Assembly: GCF_022581195.2 (NCBI RefSeq)
Contig: NC_061465.1
Coordinates: forward strand, 12,402,501 to 12,466,500
From: Helicoverpa zea
Lineage: Eukaryota; Arthropoda; Insecta; Lepidoptera; Noctuidae
DNA: 64,000 nucleotides
Direction of reading: 5' to 3'
In this document: positions 13,091-26,169 of the stretch, one piece after another
Numbering within the stretch: the stretch's first letter is position 1
Layout: each line of letters starts with the position of its first letter
Position numbers and translations under genes: made by a program
The notes under the pieces: model-generated
The model's input: only the letters and a program-made list of their open reading frames with translations
Database searches by the model: none
What the model was told of the DNA's origin: nothing

Positions 13091-15860
13091 GCCATTGAAA
13101 ATTATCGTCACGGCTGATCCCAAACAAGAGACTACTTATTTCCAAAAAAAAAAACACAGCTTTTAATGTTCCAATTTTCCCGGAATTTTCCTATGGGGAA
13201 CAGATTTACACATGACGTTTAATCTTTGAAGTGAGCTCCGACGAAAATAATGAATATCTGTTTAGGATTATAAAGGAATTTGGTTGAAATCTAATTGGTG
13301 ATTATAATCATAAGTCTGAGTCTAGTAATTACAAGTTATATCAATGTACCTAAGATAAGGAGTAGCTACCCTGAGTATGAACTGACAAAGTTTCATGAAT
13401 TGGTCATTAATTTATTTAATTAATAATCTCTTTTAAAACGTAACTAGTCAATCATCAACTTCAGTCACACACTAATTTACAAATACGAAAATGCACTCAA
13501 TCAAATACCCTTTAAGGTATAATTTACAACTAATACTGAGCTGACAGCTTGCAATTCTAAACAGGCGTTATTTATCATCCTTTCATTACCAAACAATAAA
13601 TTAAAATGTCACATAAAGGACACTTATGCTTCAGTGCAGTTAAGCAATGGATAAATTAATTTCACGAAAACCTATGATCTAATACAGAAACTTATGAATA
13701 GCAATTGCACTTGGAAGCGAATGGCGAAGTTGGCAAAAGTTATCAGTTGTTCAGCTGTCATATTATAAAGAATAATGAAATGAAACGCCTACCTATATTC
13801 TTCATTCATTTTAGTTTGAATAAAGACACAATAAAATTATTAATTTACCATATTCCACTTTAAATTACTTTCCCAATACAATATTAGCTTTAGACAAACG
13901 AGTCAGCCTAAATACATACCTCACGCGCCTGACACTAATTTAATAGTAATATTATTTTCTATGTGACAACTGAGAAGCTTTTTATCACGTTTTTGTCACG
14001 AGTAATATATGCGTATTTAATAAGAGAAGACGAGACAAGTCACACCATAGCAGCTGTCAAGAAAATAAACTTCATAAAAGGCATATCAAGTATAACTCAA
14101 CTACAATTTATTTACATACATGATATTATTTACTGTGCTTGAAAGAAATTGTTACCTTAGTTCATACTTTTGTAGCTTTTTATTAGGGTTAAATATTTTA
14201 CTTTTAAACTACGTTCTGCAGCAAGTGGATATTTAATTATACTTATTCTTACTTGAAAATTATATAAATTACTCTAAACCCACAAAACGCCTGAAAACTT
14301 GCACTAAACTGAAATTACATTAAAATAAATTTTACCTTTGGGGGATTAAACCACCATCATTAAGCTTATGGATATAGCAATATTAAACCTTCCTGTATTT
14401 TCATATCAGGCAACACCAACAGGTATCCCACTATAATCATCAGGCATATGTAACACACACACACATAAAATCCCACAAACGAGCAAACACATTAACGTTT
14501 TAGTTCACAAACCGCTAAGCGTTACCGTTTTATCCCGTTACCAAAAATATTCCACTAAATTTTCATGTCATTTTGATGTAATCACCTGATGCTGAGTATA
14601 ATAATTACGGTGTAGACGGTAATGATGCTGAAAATACCTGAAAGTACCTGAAAATGTTAGTAACAGGTTGGTAATGAGCCGACCGACGCGTATTGTGTGT
14701 AATTCGAGGAGCGTCGCCTAAATTGTTACTCATTATTTTATATTTCCTATTATTTGTTTGAGGAGATACTTTTACGTGGCGCTTCGTATGTTTTGTGTTT
14801 ATATCTACGTACTTTAGATATGAAATAAGTGGGAGGAAGTTGAGATGTAATACTATTTGTTTTTGTTTGCTTTTTGACACATTACATTTTATTGAACTAT
14901 TTCAAAACTTGATCCAACTAATCCCTTCAGTGAACTGTCTTCCTTCAATAACATAACAAGGGAGCTATCAGGACTGGCATTAAGATACAAATCCCTATTG
15001 GTTATCGGGAATCAAGTCCATTATGACATCAGACAAAAGATCGCTTTATGGCCCCGGTTGGGCCTTCCCGGGATTTGCAAAGTCTGACAAAGGGTCTGTG
15101 TACACCAGATCGAGGACCCAGGGTTGTGTGCGAAGGCCCTTGCGCCATTGTGAGACTGTTTGATGAGGCCAAAATGTTGGATGTAGATTATACTTACATA
15201 TATAATGTTCACAGATATAGGTCAGCAAATAGTTTCGTTAGTCACTTTTACACATAGCATTAACTAGACTTGTTTAAAAGAACGTTCTTTCAAGAAAAGT
15301 TTTCAACAAATACTTAAAGAAAAGAATCATAAAACATGCAAGAATACAACAAGGAATGTTTGTAAAACTTGCCGCCGCAGTACATTTCACCTGTAAAGTT
15401 TGTTCGGAGTAATATTACAAGTGGACAACAGACCCGACCACTCGGGTTTACATCTTACAAATAACTCTTACAATACTTCAGGGGAGATTTTATGTCTCAC
15501 ATTAGAAGTGGCGTTTTTAACAAAACTTTACAGAGTTTGTTTTATGTTTTTCAATATATTTGAAGAGAGAAACTTGTGCTTGAGACGCGATGATAAAAAA
15601 GTGTGTCATTTGTTTTAGCTTTGGCTGTCTCATAAAAAAATGTCTGGACAGAAAATATTACTTCATTCTGCCTAACTTAGGGCATCCCACACATTTTTTG
15701 CTGGGAGTATATAAATTAATCGATCGAGTAGTTCCAGAGATAATCTCTACGAGAGATAGATATAAGCGTACGTAGGCCTGCGTATATTTGACAGAAAGAT
15801 AACTTTGTTCCTTAGAATAAAATATAAAATTATGCATATTGAGTTAATATCCTTATCTAT
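13091..15860. other. Intergenic, no gene seen
   Basis: AT-rich sequence. It holds a short CA run at about 14452-14465 and a GC-richer patch at about 15040-15170 with short open frames on both strands and no recognisable protein. I saw no splice-framed exon. Confidence 0.45.
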
Positions 15861-15973
15861 AGTTCGGCCATTCAGAGAATGCGTTCCTGACACGTCGCGA
15901 TTGAACTGACGACGTAACTACATTCATTGATTATTGATATAATAATGTTGTTTTAATGCTCCTCAATTGTTAT
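15861..15973. mobile_element. Half-unit of foldback MITE family A
   Basis: This is one arm plus about half of the centre of family A, in the orientation of copy 1. It stops inside the centre at CTCAATTGTTA, where a complete copy begins immediately. The missing half is not found on the far side of the complete copy, so this is not a simple nested insertion. Confidence 0.88.
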
Positions 15974-16198
15974 AGTTCGGCCATTCAGAGAATGCGTTCC
16001 TGACACGTCGCGATTGAACTGACGACGTAACTTTGCAATGGCGTTGCAGTTACGATAAAAATATTTTTGCTGGTTGTTTACCGTTTTAACAATTGAGGAG
16101 CATTAAAACAACATTATTATATCAATAATCAATGAATGTTATTACGTCGTCAGTTCAATCGCGACGTGTCAGGAACGCATTCTCTGAATGGCCGAACT
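15974..16198. mobile_element. Foldback MITE, family A, copy 2 (complete)
   Basis: A 225-bp unit with AGTTCGGCCATTCAGAGAAT at one end and its reverse complement at the other, flanked by TATA/TATAA. The right arm carries a small change (TTATTACGTCG instead of TAGTTACGTCG). With the adjoining half unit it forms a longer inverted repeat with arms of about 113 bp. Confidence 0.92.
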
Positions 16199-17605
16199 AT
16201 AATTAATTAAAGTATTATGCAAATTAATAAACTCTGGAAGAAAGTGGGGTTTATAATGGTGATATTTAAACAAATGATGTCATAATCGCCCATTTCACCC
16301 GAATTAATCCGACGACTGAATCAGTGCGTAGTAATTTTGCGTGCAAACATATGCGGGGCTGCGGAATGCAATAAACATTTTAGTGGTTTCAGTACTAGCC
16401 ACAATAAACTTTAGTGCGCTTTTTATTTATTTATGATGATTGCAGTCCACAGTATGATGTTCTATGTTGTTCAGATGATATCTCTGAACGAGTTGCTCAC
16501 CAGTTTTTAGTACAGTTTAACATCTTTTATTTTCCTATCAAATTCTGAACTTATTCGTATTATACTTGGGGAAGATTTTAGCATCGGAAATAACTGCAGG
16601 ATCAATCATTAGAAGCCAATCAGGAGGAAAATGATTTTAAACTATCAGTGCCATTCTATCAATTTTGGCGTAATTAATCAAAAATCAAACACACAAACAA
16701 AACTATGTCAAGTTCCAAATTAACGGTCAAACTTAAGAACAAAAAAGGCAGCACATAAGCCAAGCATATTAAATCAAAATACGAACAAACTTCATGAAAA
16801 AAGACCTGAAGTTTAATAAAGCTAATCTCAGACTTAGGGCCTTGCTAAAAGTTTTAGCCGACCTCAACCAAATTGGCAAAGAAAGTCAAATGGAACGGCC
16901 TGAGGTCTGAGACAAAAGAATAAGGTCGTTCAGAGCCCAGGGGGAGGCCGGCCATTTACATATGCGGAATAATTTACATACACACTCTGTGGTCTATTCG
17001 CAATGACGAGTTTGAGGTCCTCCTGAATTTTGCTCCTCATTTTACTGTTACAAAAATCATTCTCGAGCTGGTTCATATTTTTCTCACTTATTTTTCGTAA
17101 ATAAAATGAGGAGTTGTAAAATGTGGCGTGGCTTGAAGTCAGTTGCAAGCATACATGGGAGCGAATTTGAACATTATAACCGTCTCTGGATAGTTACCGA
17201 TGTTTGTTATGTACTTATCTACTAATGAATATAAAGAAGTCAATCTCATAACATGCTACTAAAGTGTGTTGTTTATGAAATCCACGCTTTTAAATAGTAT
17301 ATTTTTACAAAAAAAAAAGTCTATTACGTCTACCGAATCCCCACTAAGCTGCAACTCAAACAGTGATCAGACATAAACAACCCTCTGGTTCACAGCCCAT
17401 CACATGCCATAGTCATTCACACCGCACTCATACTCATATACACCCACACAAGCACACAACCCGCTGAATGTAATCCCAGTCCCAGTGTGGATGTCTAATA
17501 AAATGCGGGCTCATCCCATTTTTCGTCCGTCCGACATCATTATGTAAAAATTTTCGGACACAGCTGTAATCTGCTTAAATTTTTCGCGAACGTATATTTT
17601 CAATT
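16199..17605. other. Intergenic, no gene seen
   Basis: No exon was found. The 72-codon minus-strand frame at 16930-17148 has no recognisable family. AT-rich apart from about 16250-16400, which has non-repetitive sequence that could be regulatory. Confidence 0.4.
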
Positions 17606-17739
17606 TAGACATGGGCGCCGCGCCGGCGTCGCCACGCCGCGACACGCCCGCGCGCCGCCGCCGCCGCCGACATTAGCTGCGCGGCGTGAGTTAGGTTAAG
17701 ACGTGCCATTTTGTTCGCAATTATTTAGGCAATACTCTT

Positions 17740-17850
17740 CTTCCTCCGAGCCTTTTTCCCAACCATGTTGGGGTCGGTTTCTAGTCTAATCGGATTCAGC
17801 TGAGTACCAGTGCTTTACAAGGAGCGACTGCCTATCTGAACGAAATGGAC
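17740..17850 (+). repeat. Lepidopteran dispersed repeat (TTGGGGTCGG family)
   Basis: It contains AACCATGTTGGGGTCGGTTT, CTGAGTACCAGTGCTTTACA and AGGAGCGACTGCCTATCTGA, shared with the copies at 12855, 27880 and 60125. It sits just inside the left arm of the GC-rich element. Confidence 0.75.
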
Positions 17851-18289
17851 ACTTCAGTTTCTTTAAATATCAGTAGTTTTCATCAATTTTGAGTAAACTA
17901 TCCAAAAAACATAGTGCTGTTGGTCATGGAATCGAAGATGATCCATTAGATCAAGAATGTTGGCAATATCTTGCTTCTGCTATTGGGGATCGACCCATTT
18001 CCAAAATGCGGACCTTCCATCATTTTGGAATGAGTAGAAGACAGAATTTCCATGGCTGTCTACATTTGCAAGGGCTCTGCTGTGTATACCCGCTACAAGT
18101 ACTCCGAGTCATCATCATCTTCCTGCCCTGTTCCCAAGTCATTTGGAGTCGGTGCAACATGTCTTTTTCTTCCATTCCTCTCTGTCAGACATACTTACAT
18201 CCACTCCCTTCTGCTTCACGTCCTCTTTCAGTCATCAATCAATCCATCTTTTCCTCGGTCTACTTAGCACACTCTTTGTGACATGCGTT

Positions 18290-19135
18290 TCACACCGTCT
18301 CATCACATGCCCATACCACGACAAACTCTTCAAGGCTTCCTCTGATATACTCATTCCTGACTTTGTCCATTCTGTTAACCCCACACCTCCGTCTCAACAT
18401 TCTCATCTTTGCTACATGCACTCTCTCATCCTTCTTTTTCAATGCCCAACACTCTGATCCATACAGGACGACAGGTCTTATTACGGATTTGTAAATTTTG
18501 CCCTTCAGTTTGAGGGGCATCCGGTGGGTCACAAATAGTGCTAGTTACCTGTCGCCACTGCATCCATCCAGAATTGATCTGATGCGTAACATCCCTGTCC
18601 ACCTCATCGTCACTTTGGACGTGTGAACCAAGGTACCGGAAGTCGGAGCAGACTGGTAGGGGCATGCCGGCTAGGGTTATGGTCATGGGTCTTGATATAC
18701 CGCCAAAATCGCAATGTAGGTACTCGGTTTTGCTCTTGCTGACCTTTAAATCTACCGTCTTCAGTCTTAGCCGCCATGCCTCCAATCTGCTCTGGACCTC
18801 TGGCCCACTCTCCCCCACCAGAACAATCATTGGCGAAAAGCATACACCAGGAAACCTCCTCCTGTATGTCCGCTGTAAGGGCGTCCATTAACAACAGGAA
18901 GAGGTAAGGACTGAGCGCCGACCCCTGATGTAAGCCAACCCCTACACTGAAACTGGCGGTAGTGCCGGCTGTAGACCGGACTTGTGTACTGCATCTGCCG
19001 TACATCGCTCGAATCAACTGCACATGAAGTATGTGCAGTTGATTCGAGCCTGGCATACCTTTCTCCTTAAGGGCCCACCACAAAACCTCACGAGGTACCC
19101 AGTCATATGCCTTTTCAAGGTCAACGAACACCTTA
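18290..19135 (-). pseudogene. RTE-type reverse transcriptase relic
   Basis: Read on the minus strand from about 19131 down, the translation contains FVDLEKAYDWVPREVLWWAL, then LHQGSALSPYLFLLLMDAL, a decayed catalytic box (LFANDC where YADD is expected), RYLGSHVQSDDEVDRDVTH and VLYGSECWALKKKDERV. These are RT and thumb motifs of the RTE/craniofacial-development-protein-2-like elements common in Lepidoptera. The pieces lie in three frames (19131-18610, 18830-18426, 18532-18290), so there are at least two frameshifts. The catalytic Asp pair is also lost, so the copy is dead. The endonuclease part of the same element lies next to it on the opposite strand. Confidence 0.85.
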
Positions 19136-19167
19136 TGTAAGCTATATGTCGACAGGGTGAAGCCCTG

Positions 19168-19491
19168 TTGCTACCGGCTACTGCGTTTGATCTGGCAGTG
19201 GTCAACACGTGGTTCCAGAAGAACTCGGAGCACAGGATCACCTATAAAAGCGGTCCACGTGCCACACAAATTTATTACTTTTTGGTTAGACGCAGTAATT
19301 TGAAGAACATAAAAGATTGTAAGGTTATACCGGGTGAAAGTGTAGTCTCGCAACACAGACCCCTTGTTATGGAAGTGGCGTTTACAATAAAGTCAATAAA
19401 GGGCAAAGAAAAGTTACCTCCAAACATAAAATGGCACAGGTTGGAAAGGGCCGATTTGGCGGAGCAATTTAGAAATGCGGTGGTAGATTAG
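19168..19491 (+). pseudogene. RTE-type endonuclease fragment, inverted
   Basis: The plus-strand frame reads FDLAVVNTWFQKNSEHRITY, then ATQIYYFLVRR, DCKVIPGESVVSQHRPLVME and ends WHRLERADLAEQFRNAVVD. This is the C-terminal half of an apurinic-type endonuclease of an RTE element, with the linker towards the RT. It is 5'-truncated and ends at a TAG. It should be on the minus strand if it were collinear with the RT at 18290-19135; instead it is inverted in place. Confidence 0.85.
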
Positions 19492-19704
19492 ATGATTGAA
19501 ATGGGAGATATGAATGAAAGGAGTATGAGTGTTGGAGGGAAATGGCAATGACTATAAGGATGACAGCAAGAATAATTTTATTAGAATCGAAAGGAATTGC
19601 AAATCTATTAACATGTATATCATCCACGCCGCCGGCGTCACGCCGCCGCTGTGTAATCATCAGCGCGCCGCCGCCGCAAAATTCTGGGGCGGCGCCCATG
19701 TCTA

Positions 19705-22700
19705 TTTCAATTCCACGATGATTGGACAGTGATTCTGTTTTTACGGAATAAATGACTGAAACATGAGGCGGAATGTGGATTGTGTTTATTAATATTTTTT
19801 CTATAGAAAATGTACCACGTTCTCGCTTTCAATCCTACCTATACCTGTACGTTATTGATGAAGTTGCACATAACAAACTCGTAATTTTTTAAATCGTCTT
19901 AGCCTTTCTTTATCTGTCTTGTTATGTGCCGTTCGTGCTGTAGAAACCACTGGTCAAAAACCTTAATAGCATCACTAGTTATTTCACGGTATGAAATGTG
20001 CATGACACACAAACCACTAGAACTCTTGTCAAATTACTTAGCGTCCCTGAAATCAGCCACTAAAGACCTTTCAGAAACCTTGACTTTTACAAGGTCACCG
20101 GTTATCTCATCAATCCTGACTTTCTCGTCACATCTACATACGCTGTGCCATCACCCTCGAAACCGAACGTGCTCGCTTAGACAAAGGTCGACTACAATCA
20201 CAATCATATTTATTATCGATACCAGTATGTACTATGTATGTAGGACGTTAATCGATACCAATTTGTGTTTTAATGTCTGTCCTACTGATTTTACATACTA
20301 TTACTGTATGATAGCTTGTTATTGAGCCCGTTTCATCAGCATTGGGAGAGGTGGTTCAGGTACTTGATTAGAACCAGCTGATTAGTCTTTCTTCAGGTTT
20401 TTATCACACCATACAGTTATAAACGTGAAGTTTGGGTATGTAAGTACGATGGATGTGTGTTATTTGTTATTACTTTACAAAAAAACGATAAAGCGGATTT
20501 TGATGAAGCTTTTTAGTAATAAAGATTATGTATGTATGTACCAGAATAAAACACACTAATTTCTATCTTTATGCAGTAAGAAGTTCTTTTTAGATGCAGG
20601 AAAAAACCGCGGGAACCACCCAGTGCCAAAGATATCCAGAATCAAAGTCTGCCTAAAATAAGTAGATGCCACAAAATTATTACACAGAACAGCAATAAAA
20701 TATTATATGGAAAATACTTGGAATGTTTTCCGTATCTTCATTATATGAAAACATTTTCCTTTTACCTATTGATCAAAGAATTCACCAGCACCATATCAAA
20801 CATGAAAATATACTCGCGTCTATAATAAGGCACATAAGAACCGCCATATTGGAGAAAAAGAAGTCGCAATTTGGGCAAAAATCCGTAAAACCTAATGCAT
20901 TTCCCGGGTATGCTGTACACGGCTGCGGAGTCCGCATCAATCATGGATGCCCGGCTGAATACTAAATACCCGGGTAGGCATACCCGAGTGCCTACCTGGG
21001 CAAACAGGTGAGCTTTTATTGTTGGACGAATTGTACCTATTGGGGTGGGTGATTGATAGAAGATGCAACGATGTTCAAGCAGTTCTCATAGAAACAATAG
21101 GTAAGGAAAAAATTGGTAGGTAATATATCTCGTTCAATTTTACTACTGAATTATTTATTATCTAGTAAACTTTGAATCCCGTATGATGCAGTTTTGTTCT
21201 GGTGGATTATGTTAACAAAATATACATTATCAGCTAATTCATTCGTCTAGGAATCGAAAAATTTACCAAGTCATCATAGTTAAACTTATTATACTACACC
21301 TCTACTAAAACAGTATTATTATAAACTCTGATCAAATATTTAAAACTATTAATAGGTTTAAATTAACACATCCTGTCAGTTAAAGGTCATCGGAGAATAA
21401 CCCATATTCATTACCTACGCAAAGATTAGAATATTGGTTTCCCTTTAACAAGTTTTTTATAGGAACTTAGATAATCAGTTATTTTCCTCATGCGAAGTAC
21501 CCTTAAACCCATAAGGATATTGTTGATATGTCATAAGATATTCACACATGGGCGATGGCACGTATTCAAATGCGCCAAGGAGTCGTATGGTGTCCTTTCC
21601 CCGCTACGCTTAAAGCATGCTGAGTGTGAGGCCATAAAACCAACGGTGTGTATCGTAATGACAAATTGAGGTGTCATCAATATTATTACTTTTTGGTTTT
21701 TACATTTAAGTAAATATCTAAGTAGGTAATTGAAGAGATTTTTCATGTCCATGGAAAAACATTACCAGGACAGGCACGTATTATTTGAATTAAGTAATAG
21801 TATCCTTTAGTGTTTTACTCAACTTATTCAGTAAGTACACTTTTTTGTTTGACTTGAACAATCATACGATATCGTATATCGTAAAATATTGTTCACACAT
21901 TTTCCCCAGTGAATAAAGAAACGCTAGAACTATTGAAAGACAAAACTGTTGCTAACATATTTTCATTCATTGATGCTACTAAATGTCAAAGCTATTTTAG
22001 TAAACGCGAATAAAAATAAATTCAACTTTGAACTTAGGCAGCTTGCGTTACATAATAAATCGTTATGTATCCCTAACGTTCATAAAAATAAGTAACAGGT
22101 AAAAGCTTTACAAATATTCGTAGTTTTAAATACCTAAGGTATAAACACAAAAATAAAACTCTAAACTATATCCTGCTGAAAGCTTAATCGTAATTCATTT
22201 AAAAGGCGAAAATAGTACAAAAAACGTCATGGCAGATTACTGGAAGTAATTTATCCGTATTTCTAGTCGTACATTGCACCGCTTAGCACGAACCACGTCA
22301 CTTCGGTCATAAAACAGTTTTTTCAAAAGTAAAACACTTTTAATCATCTGGTAACTTTTACTCGCGTTTTATCGCTGATTTAATGGCCCCACCGGCTCGC
22401 TCCGGCTGGTCTTTTGGCTCCAATCTGCAGTGTGTTGACAGAAGCTGGTCATGACAGTGGCTCCTAGTGGGACTATCGAATTTTATAGTATTTCAATTAT
22501 TATTGTTAAGTAGATAAAGTTTAAAATCGAGTGTTTTTTGGAAGTGTGCTTGAAAGGTAGGTGTTGGTGTTTTTTTTTTTTATTTATTTATAGTTTATTT
22601 TATCAAGTAATGTAAACAAAACATCGTCCTAGACCACCTTGAAAATAAACCGGTAGATAAGCGATTTTTTTAAGTATGCCATTAAAAATCATAAGTACGA

Positions 22701-24778
22701 GTAAGTACCTATATGACAAAGCTAAAAACAAGTAGCAAAAGATACTTATGTTTATCGGTAGCTATCTATAAGCCTGCAAATAACATAAATATTATAATTA
22801 GATTGCGAATCAAAACACCATCCACGGTAAGGCGACCGTGACAATCATAGCGTAACCTTGACCTCCCAGACTAAACTATAAGCGAACACAAACAAACATA
22901 AAAGGAATACTATTTCCAAATTCTTCTCAAAAAATTTTGAAATGAATATAGACTTCTATGGTAATTAACTTAATTCCTTGCATAAATTTTGATTAATTCA
23001 ATCAAATACGCAAATTGCAGTATAACCTAACATAATTACATCTCAATCACAATAACCCAATTATATTCTATTCTATATCGATACAAATTATCTTCGTTAC
23101 ATCACTATTATTATTAACAATTATCATCACTAGTTGCAAACTTTGTCTAAGTTACTTAAAGTTGCAGTTAAGCAAGAACAACTTATGTTCTACTATCACA
23201 ATTGCATAAAAGTAAGTGGACGATCACCTATTTATCTTGTTGCAAATCAGCTATATGACAAAACAAAAAACAAAAGAAGACAGTGATAGTTAGTTGCACA
23301 TACACATATTAACATAAGTCAATAATTAATCGTCTTAGACACAAGATTGCTTTGAACTTTACAGTTGGTCTTTGTCATCTTTTTAGCAGAACGTTGTCAA
23401 CATCAAAATTATAATCATCAATTACGTAATTTCATCCTAACAAGACCCTATCAGTATGACTTTGCTGCACGCCTGCCTGTCTGTCACCGGGCTTGTATCA
23501 AATAAATCTTTGTTAAAATTTTCGTGATTCTAACTAATACTATAAAATAAAGAAATAACTTGTTAGATTGTTTGTTAAGCTTCCACGTTTCAACGTATTA
23601 ACCATTGAGATAAATTTTGTTTGGAGATAGTAGTAATCCAAAGTCGGGTATTGACTACTTTTCCCGGTAAGTATCAGGAGGTAGGTCTATAGAGACGCAG
23701 GTGGACGTAGGGCCACGGACGAAGTCGCGGAGCAAATCTAGTATAGCCATAAAGAAAATTATGCGCACTATTATATAGTGACCTTTATCATTGTTTTTTC
23801 GTCATCATAACAAATAAGAATACTAGCCTTCTATTCAAGGATTATATAGCCTTGATTTTCACAAAAAATATTGTAAATATAAAATATCAAAGAAATCCCT
23901 AATTAATAAATTAACTAATAAGTAATCATTTTTAGTTACATAATTTTACCTACACGGAAATGAATCAAATAAAAATGTGTACCTACCTGCATAATATTTG
24001 TTTGTTCTGACCTTACACTTATTTTATGTTAATCTATAATGCATAGTTAGAACCTTCTGTGGTCTAATTAAACGAAGTCCAGATGAAGGTCACTGCACCG
24101 CATGTTTTTAATAAAGGCAAGCTTTAATATTTCATAGGAAGGTCTTACTTAAATAAAGGTTGCATAGACTAATGCATTTAATATGCATAAAAGTACATAC
24201 TTGGCAAACATGTACGCATTATTTTCGGACCTAAAAATTCAAAAAACTTGAGTCTTGGTCCGCAAAAATTATATCTTTGAAGGTTTCTGTTATTGCTGTA
24301 TTTGCCTAGTTAAAGCAGATATTATAACATTGTGATTTATGTATAATTTTCTTATCATATTTTCCGGGATTATAAATCTTATTTTTCGCACGTCCAAAGT
24401 TCAATGCACCGGAAAATCTACGAATATTTTGTACCTACGTATTTGTCTTCAAACGAATCGTCTAGCAAACAAAACAAATGATTACCTATTTGTATTCATA
24501 CGCACATCTTGTTAACAGAAAAAAAATATTATTACACAAAGGAGTCAAGGAAAACTTATAAAAATATTATTAAGACCTCCAAACATTATCTTTATGGAAC
24601 ATATTATGACCATAAACAGTTGAAAATCTGTTCCTTATCACTGCAGGAAAATGGCGCCAACTGGTCCTTGTCAAAAACTTTAACCATGTGCTAAGAAAAG
24701 CACCATTCCGCGGAAACTCATAAAAATTTCGATACTTACAAATATTACAAAAAAGAAAAACAAAAATCTTGTCTGATA
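19705..24778. other. Gene-poor AT-rich region with relic repeats
   Basis: No exon was supported. A palindromic patch with CCCGGGTA boxes lies at about 20903-20990. A CTAG-ended Helitron/SINE-like relic (GACGCAGGTGGACGTAGGGC to AAATCTAG) ends at about 23741, and a SINE-like relic (AAAAAACCGCGGGAACC) lies at about 20440-20640. Open frames in this stretch are short and look random. Confidence 0.4.
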
Positions 24779-24955
24779 ATAATCACCCGCAGTCTAATAG
24801 TAGTACGGCAATCCGACTTGACTGGACAGAGATCAGGCGCAGGACCAACATCTACGTGCTCTCCCAAGCAAGGGAGTATCAGTAGCAACTTAGGTACAGA
24901 CTCCGGTCTGCTTTGAGAACGTTTCTTAAAGTCCACAAAGCGATTTGGACACTGA
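24779..24955. repeat. Dispersed moth repeat fragment
   Basis: The block ACCCGCAGTCTAATAGTAGT, GCAATCCGACTTGACTGG, AGAGATCAGGCGCAGGACCA and TACAGACTCCGGTCTGCT is a repeat I recognise from noctuid-like genomes. It holds no intact coding frame. Class is uncertain. Confidence 0.5.
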
Positions 24956-25977
24956 AACCCGTGCACAGCGATTGCACTTAAGAAACACTATTAGTAGACC
25001 AACGAGGCATAACCTGATACAACATAAGCACAACCCAACTTTCAAAACAAAATCCCCAAAATTTGCTCTAACTAAGAGCCCAACTAAATCTACTTTTGAC
25101 ACAAACACAAGAACTTAAATCATAATTAAAAACCGTAACTTAAACTGGAAACTGAAATTAATCTGAAGTTGGTTTCGATCAAACTCCTTGATTGAATGTA
25201 ATGTATATTTAACTTGATTCCGGGCTCCGAATTAGATAAACTTAATCAAGGGAAAGTTATACTCGTGAAATATGTATACACTTCGATAAATATGGCTGGT
25301 TTAGTGTTTTGGAGTAGTAGATTAAGTTTCCAATGTTTGTTAATACAAATCTTGTTTACGACTTTGAGATCTATCCAACTAATACTATCTTATGTCTGTG
25401 GTTTTACCCGCAATCGATAGAAACTTACATTGTACACGTATCTGAAAGTTGTCTAAAGCCTCCCTCAGTAAAATAGTTGCCTGTTTAACGCGTAAATATT
25501 TTTCTAATGGGACCTGCAGTAACTAAATAACTTTTTTTATATCATTGGAAGCAAATCTATATTTCAAACCAAATAACTCTTCAGCTTCGTTAAATCGATC
25601 GATATCTGCAAAGATATTGATCACATCAGAATGTATCGGTGATACATAAGTTAAGTTTTTTGGTAATAATGTAATAATCGTACCTTGCCCTAGATCACCT
25701 ACTTAGTTAAATAAACGTATCACCCAAAAATCTCTATTAATTTAAATCATCTAATGATTATTATTCCACAATCCTCTTTCATCGTTCATAATCTCTAACT
25801 GACCACCTAACATCCTCTATACACACACTTCAGAACAAAAACGCAGTAACTCTCCCAAGTCCACACCTTACGTAAACGAGTAAACGGCGGGCGCACAACA
25901 AGCGGCAATTAATCGCCTCGTGCGATATGTCGAGCGTGCAAGCTGATAACGCATGTGTAGATGCGACACTCCGCACT

Positions 25978-26032
25978 TATAAAAACGTGCCTTGAGGATA
26001 GGTTTAAAGGTATAAGCAATCATTTCGGTTGT
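25978..26032 (+). promoter_or_regulatory. Possible TATA promoter and 5' UTR exon
   Basis: TATAAAAACG at 25978 is followed about 55 nt later by a consensus donor GTAAGT at 26033. Sequence upstream (25870-25970) is GC-richer than its surroundings. It could be a non-coding first exon for the gene at 31623, which starts directly after a splice acceptor. That link is inference and the distance is 5.6 kb. Confidence 0.25.
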
Positions 26033-26086
26033 AAGTCTTTATATTAATTGTTTATTAATTAATACCTATGTATTAACTATGTGTAG

Positions 26087-26169
26087 TTAGTATGGAAGAA
26101 AAAAACATGCTGCGCCGACCCCAAATAAAATTGGGATAAGGGCAGGAGGTTGATGATGATGATGATGTT
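26087..26169 (+). mobile_element. 5'-truncated RTE tail with 14-bp target duplication
   Basis: The insert contains CATGCTGCGCCGACCCCAAA and ATTGGGATAAGGGCAGGAGG and ends in GAT repeats, the 3' end of lepidopteran RTE-type elements. It is flanked by TTAACTATGTGTAG at 26073-26086 and 26170-26183, identical on both sides. Only about 83 bp were inserted. Confidence 0.85.

Larger units (their letters stand above)
17606..19704. mobile_element. GC-rich inverted-repeat element invaded by retroelements
   Basis: The left arm begins TAGACATGGGCGCCGC at 17606 and the right arm ends GCGGCGCCCATGTCTA at 19704. Each arm is about 85 bp of GCC/GCG-rich sequence, an extreme contrast with the AT-rich surroundings. 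Everything between the arms (17740-19500) is unrelated retroelement sequence, so I read this as a short GC-rich TIR transposon split by later insertions. Neither target duplication nor transposase was identified. Confidence 0.65.
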
